Made by a program: the position numbers and the translations under genes
Notes under the pieces: model-generated
The model's database searches: none
The model's input: only the letters and a program-made list of their open reading frames with translations
What the model was told of the DNA's origin: nothing
Shown: in pieces, positions 59,660 through 64,000 of the stretch
Layout of the letters: the number at the start of each line of letters is the position of its first letter
How positions within the stretch are numbered: position 1 is the first letter of the stretch
Origin: Oehlia diaphana
Lineage: Eukaryota; Glomeromycota; Glomeromycetes; Glomerales; Glomeraceae
Reading direction: 5' to 3'
NCBI GenBank assembly: GCA_003833135.1
Contig: QZLH01000214.1
Location: 42,005-106,004, forward strand
DNA: 64,000 bases

Positions 59660-59811
59660 AAAACAAGTACAGTATGGAATCCTATGTATGTACCTATGTA
59701 TGGATGTATGGTGGCCCAAGTATAGTATATTACTATTGTGATAACTACACACGTATGAAAATTAACACCATACATACATACATAGGATTCCATACTGTAC
59801 TTGTTTTCTAT
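59660..59811. mobile_element. Short inverted-repeat element (MITE-like)
   Basis: Left arm GAAAACAAGTACAGTATGGA then ATCCTATGTATG (from 59660) is repeated as its reverse complement near 59770-59810. The arms are about 34 bp and nearly perfect, with an about 65-bp spacer. The ORFs on both strands here mirror one another and are by-products. Confidence 0.8.
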
Positions 59812-62540
59812 ATAATCAAAAAAATTTATACCGCTGTTACCATAGAATATAGGACCATCATTATCCGAAAAAAATTTATACCACTGTTGTCATAGAATAA
59901 GCTGGCATTATATTTATTTATAAAATAGAGATAAATAAACAAGTAAACACATAGACAGGTTTAAATATCGATCACAGGATAAGATTTTTTTTAACGATGA
60001 CGTAGAATAAAACTACTGGATAACAAGAGATAATGTGATATTGACTGCGGAACTGATTATTAGTGGACAAACGGGGATGACTATACAGTATAGTCCAGTT
60101 GTTTGCTCGATTTATGCTTATTGTTTTTCCCAAAACAGTTATAACGCATTAATTACACGCAGTGGACTCATCATCTATGACAGAGTAATGGTTTTCAACC
60201 AGGAACCCAATAAATGATTAGTGGGTTGCAATTACCACTACAATTGCAAGGATCAGGTTCCATATGTTTCGAAAATTTTCTTTGGATGCTGATTTAACAA
60301 TTACCAATATTGATCTCGTGCTTGCATTGTTATTGGATGTCTACACATCATGTAACCTTGGAACGTGACCCTTGATCACGGCTGAGCCATAAGTCTGATT
60401 TCTCTTTTTGCGTCGAACGAACCAGATTAAGTTAGGAACTGAAAAGAAAGCGAGTTGAGTTAATACCGTTGTAATGCCGTAGTATACATAGTAAATTTAT
60501 TAATTATGTGGCGCAGTTTTATATTTAAAATTACCGTATAAATTTTATTTTGTTTAATTTAGTTAGTTTAGTTTATTTTATCACGTGAGTCCGAAACGAC
60601 TCTAAACTATTGGTAGAAATATGGACCAATTAAGGTCCGCAATGACGTTAAACTATGGGATGATCAATGATCAACAATATTGAGTATCACAGTAGATCAT
60701 GAAATAGTGAGTATCGGGTAAATTAAGTATCGGGTAAATTATTGAGTATCGGATAAATTATTTACTAAGATTATTATGAAGTTTGTTGGAGATATTTTAA
60801 GAATCGGAATCTTGCGCAGTATTTTGATCTACAAGATCAACAATATTAAGTAGTACGGCAGATCATTAAGTATATGACTTTAAGACTGACGTAATGTGTA
60901 ATGAAAAGGACCAATGAGACATAGGAAGTGTGAGGTGAGGGAACAATTATAAAAGGACGTCAAATATGACTTCCCCAAAAGAATAACTCGAAAAATGGGA
61001 ATTAAAATTATTAAAGGATGGATAAATATATTAATTAAATTTTCATACTAATATTTATTTTATACATATTATTAAACCAAGCATATTATTGTAATTGTTT
61101 ATAATGTTAATAAAGAGTGACGTTTGTTAATATCTAAGGTGGCAACGTGACTTATCACGGGCTTAGGTATTACACCGTTATGCTACATTTGTGTTTCTAT
61201 GTTAAAAAATGTTTTATTTAAATAAAATGTTGACAAAAGTAACAACTATCAACTAATACATAAAATTGCGAATAATACAGCTGTTATATCCATGTATGTG
61301 ATGACGTAATGGAACTACCTTTTCTTTTCCCACGTCATCCCTCACGTTGTCCACTGATAGTCTAGGCGAAGAAAGTTATGAAGAATAAAACCGGAAGATT
61401 CTTCACGATCAGAGTCATGTGACTATTAAACGGGTCGCAATAATCATCGACTGCGAAGAAAACAAGTGGAAAACGAAGATATTTTTCCTGTGAAGAACTG
61501 GAATTTGCTTCACGATCGACTGCGGTAGAAAAAAATTGGAATAACACGAATAATATTGGTAAGGAAAAGATGTTTTCCGTGCAAAGTAAAAATACGTGGG
61601 AAATATTTTTTGCGGCTCAATTAATTCTTTTTGTCTTTCCTCATAACTAAGAGATATACTACTACCTTTCTCGCTTTCCATTTTGACAACGAAAGTATAT
61701 TTTCTGTCGTAGATATCATATTCTTATTATTTGCGTGCAATATATTTTTCCTCTTCCCATATCAAAAGAGTACACAAGTGACATACGAAATATGTTAATA
61801 TTTTTTATGCTTGTTTCGTGGGTCATTGCTTCCCGTCATCTACTACTAGTTTCAACTACCATATTCTTGAAATTTTCTATGATTATTATGTACTACATCA
61901 CGAAACTACTATTACTATTTCGGTTCTTTTGTGAACAACAGAGATTTTGGTGTTTAGCTAGCTTAACACAAAAATGTTATATACTAGTTCATTCAATTAC
62001 TAATGTAAACAAGAGATCATTTTCATGGGGGAGCTTGACATATTTTGAAAGATCTTTTAAGTGAAAGTTATTGTAAAAAAAAAAAATGACTTCAATTTAT
62101 AAATATGCAAATTGTTGACCTCTCTTTTATAAACAAGCTTCGTTAAAATAAATAAATTTTTTAAATCTCTCTTTTTCTTAAATAAAAGAATAAACAAATG
62201 TAGTTTTTTATTTATAATGAGTAAATTAAGTATAGAGAAATGGAAGATTTCAGTTTATTATAAGTTAAAATAGTAAAATAGTAAAAATTTAGGGGAATTG
62301 ATAAACATCGCCTGGGCGATTGTAGTCCGAGTTTTTTTTCAAATATGTCACATGATGTACGATATATAGAGTAAATTTTAACTTAGCTAAATTTTTGATC
62401 GGCTAAACTTAAAATTTTATCGCAAAAGATATTTTTAAAAAATTTTTTTTTGCAAACATTTATTCTAGTGAAATTTTATTTGCAAATATTAAAATTTAAG
62501 TCACACATTTATAATTTTAAAGAAAAAAACCACTGTATTT
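59812..62540. other. Gene-poor region with local duplications
   Basis: Repeated words near 60710-60765 (GAGTATCGGGTAAATTA in three tandem-like variants). A diverged pair GATCAACAATATTGAGTA (about 60667) and GATCAACAATATTAAGTA (about 60836) is followed by CAGATCAT-type sequence. No supported gene. Confidence 0.5.
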
Positions 62541-62689
62541 TTAATGAAGTGATACAAATAAAAGAAACAATAACAATAAAGATAAGTAAATTACAATGAT
62601 AAGGAGAAAGATGCTAATAAAAAATGAAATAACAATGGAGTAATGGAAAGTAATAAAAGATGAAAGGGAGTAAAAAGAGTAGTGAGAAG

Positions 62690-63072
62690 TGATAGGAACA
62701 TAAAGGAGAAATAAGACATGATGGTAGATAAAGAGGAGTGACAGGAGACGAAAAGGAGTGATGAGAAGATGAAGAGGAGTGGGAGAAAACGAAAAGAGGA
62801 GTGATGGGAGACGAAATGGAGTGATGGGGAGATGAAGAGGAGTGATGGGAGACGAAAAGGAGGGATGGTAAAATGAAGAGGAGTGATGGGATACAAAAAG
62901 GAGTGATGGGAGAAAAAATAGAGTGATGGGAGACGAAATGGAGTGATGGAAGACGAAAATAAGTAATGGGAAGACAAAAAGGAGTAACAGGAGACGAAGA
63001 GGAGTGAAGAGAATATGAAGAGGAGTGATGGGAGACGAAAAGGAGTGATGGGAAGATGAAGAGTGATGGGAT
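62690..63072. repeat. Degenerate minisatellite, about 20-bp unit
   Basis: Many tandem variants of AGGAGTGATGGGAGACGAAA and AGGAGTGATGGGAAGATGAA. The repeat keeps frames open on the minus strand (Ser/His/Leu/Pro-rich), which explains the long overlapping ORFs there. Unit length varies by a few bases. Confidence 0.9.
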
Positions 63073-64000
63073 AATATATTATCCATAATTAAAATTTTTT
63101 GGATGAAATTGATAACGAGATATAATATAACTGAAAGATTTTAAATAGACAGAACTCGGGCTATACACTTTATAGATTACAATTTTAACATATTGAGCTT
63201 ATAGAATTCTATAAAATATAATCAGTTTATTATTTCTTGTATTTTTTTTTTCTATACTTCTATTTAATTCACATATCCTGGAGAGATAACTTTGCTTTAA
63301 CTTTTTCAAAACCTTAAAATCTTTATATTTCAAAAATAAAACTAATTCACTAGTATCAAAATTTTCTTATTATTAGTTTATAATCCATAATTATCAATTT
63401 CGGCAAACTAATATATAGAAGACTTCGTAATAAATTTAGTTACTTATACGGTTGCACCCACCTCGTCATATTATAAGATAAATGTGTATGACATGAAGTC
63501 ACAATATATAGTTCGATTAAATTATCTGTTTAAAATACTCCAATTCATACATTTACAAATATAATGACATATTTTCTTTTCGCTCTGTAAATGGCGCAAA
63601 CGTGCATGAACGAAAATGACCACTTGTCGGATATTTGATGAAATTTAACATGAACAAGACCCAATTTAACTACAGTATGTGCGATTTTTCTAAGAAAATA
63701 ATAAAAATTTAAATTTCAAAAAATCGTATATAATGAATATTACCTTTTTATTTATTAAAATGTACAGTATATTTTTAACCTATTTATAATATAATGTAGT
63801 TGGAATTACATTTTCCACTAAACTCACTAAACTGATTATATAGATCAAATTCAGGTAATAAAATAGAAGTTTTGGTAATGAAGAGGTAAATTGATGATAA
63901 TATTGTAAATTATAATAATTATATAGGATGATTAAAAGTTCTTATAACAAATTAATCAATTTCTCAGAATTGAATAAAATTTTAAATTTGATGTAAAATT
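63073..64000. other. AT-rich non-coding end of window
   Basis: No coding or RNA signal seen. Confidence 0.5.

Noticed and set aside
59590..59900. Two short ORFs sharing a MESYVC start
   Set aside because: Produced by the two arms of an inverted repeat.
62541..63086. 181-aa and 128-aa minus-strand ORFs as genes
   Set aside because: Fully explained by the minisatellite; no start context or intron structure like neighbouring genes.
1..64000. CRISPR arrays, operons, phage or bacterial defence systems
   Set aside because: The window is intron-rich eukaryotic DNA; no regularly spaced repeats or bacterial gene clusters were seen.

Overview
This is a window of eukaryotic nuclear DNA. It is very AT-rich. 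Nearly every gene is broken by short GT-AG introns of about 50-100 bp, and genes alternate strand with short shared intergenic regions. Several genes point to a fungus: a YHM2-type citrate/oxoglutarate carrier, an Opy2-type cysteine-rich membrane anchor, a Galpha subunit of the divergent fungal class without an N-terminal myristoylation glycine, and a short Uso1/p115. The base composition, an AIG1/IMAP-type GTPase, a coiled-coil LRR-like intronless gene resembling proteins shared with Mollicutes-related endobacteria, and Helitron/Plavaka-like transposon debris make an arbuscular mycorrhizal fungus (Glomeromycotina, Rhizophagus-like) my best guess. That assignment is inference.

Region 1 (1-19253) is dense with housekeeping genes: YHM2 carrier (-), SRP9 (+), a HIT-family hydrolase (-), the splicing factor SNW1/SKIP (+), eIF2A (+), a secreted phosphoesterase (+), ALG5 (-) and DNA ligase IV (-). 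A foldback element sits between the HIT gene and SNW1.

Region 2 (19254-22696) holds a pyrimidine-rich tandem repeat interrupted by a 598-bp assembly gap, a stretch with no recognised gene, and an intronless coiled-coil/LRR-like gene (-).

Region 3 (22697-43724) is again dense: a bacterial-type histidyl-tRNA synthetase (+), Galpha (-), MTA phosphorylase (+), Opy2-like (-), SUMO E1 subunit Aos1 (+), Rrp7 (-), fibrillarin (+), an unrecognised coiled-coil protein (-) and Uso1/p115 (+). Rrp7 and fibrillarin, both ribosome-biogenesis factors, share a 208-bp divergent promoter.

Region 4 (43725-52718) is gene-poor. It holds a decayed mosaic of Helitron Rep-like and Plavaka-like transposase fragments, a 62-bp poly(T) tract, a second assembly gap (51458-52309), and matched inverted termini flanking that gap.

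Region 5 (52719-58407) holds two divergently transcribed, unrecognised fungal membrane-protein genes, whose full exon structures I could reconstruct, and an AIG1-like GTPase gene with at least two reading-frame breaks. Region 6 (58408-64000) has no recognised gene; it has an inverted-repeat element, short local duplications and a minisatellite.

I found no operon-like or obviously new multi-gene system. The observations most worth a second look are the reconstructed membrane gene pair, the Galpha with His in place of the catalytic Gln, the endobacterium-like intronless gene, two GC-AG introns with near-identical donors, the fibrillarin microexon, and the transposon mosaic.
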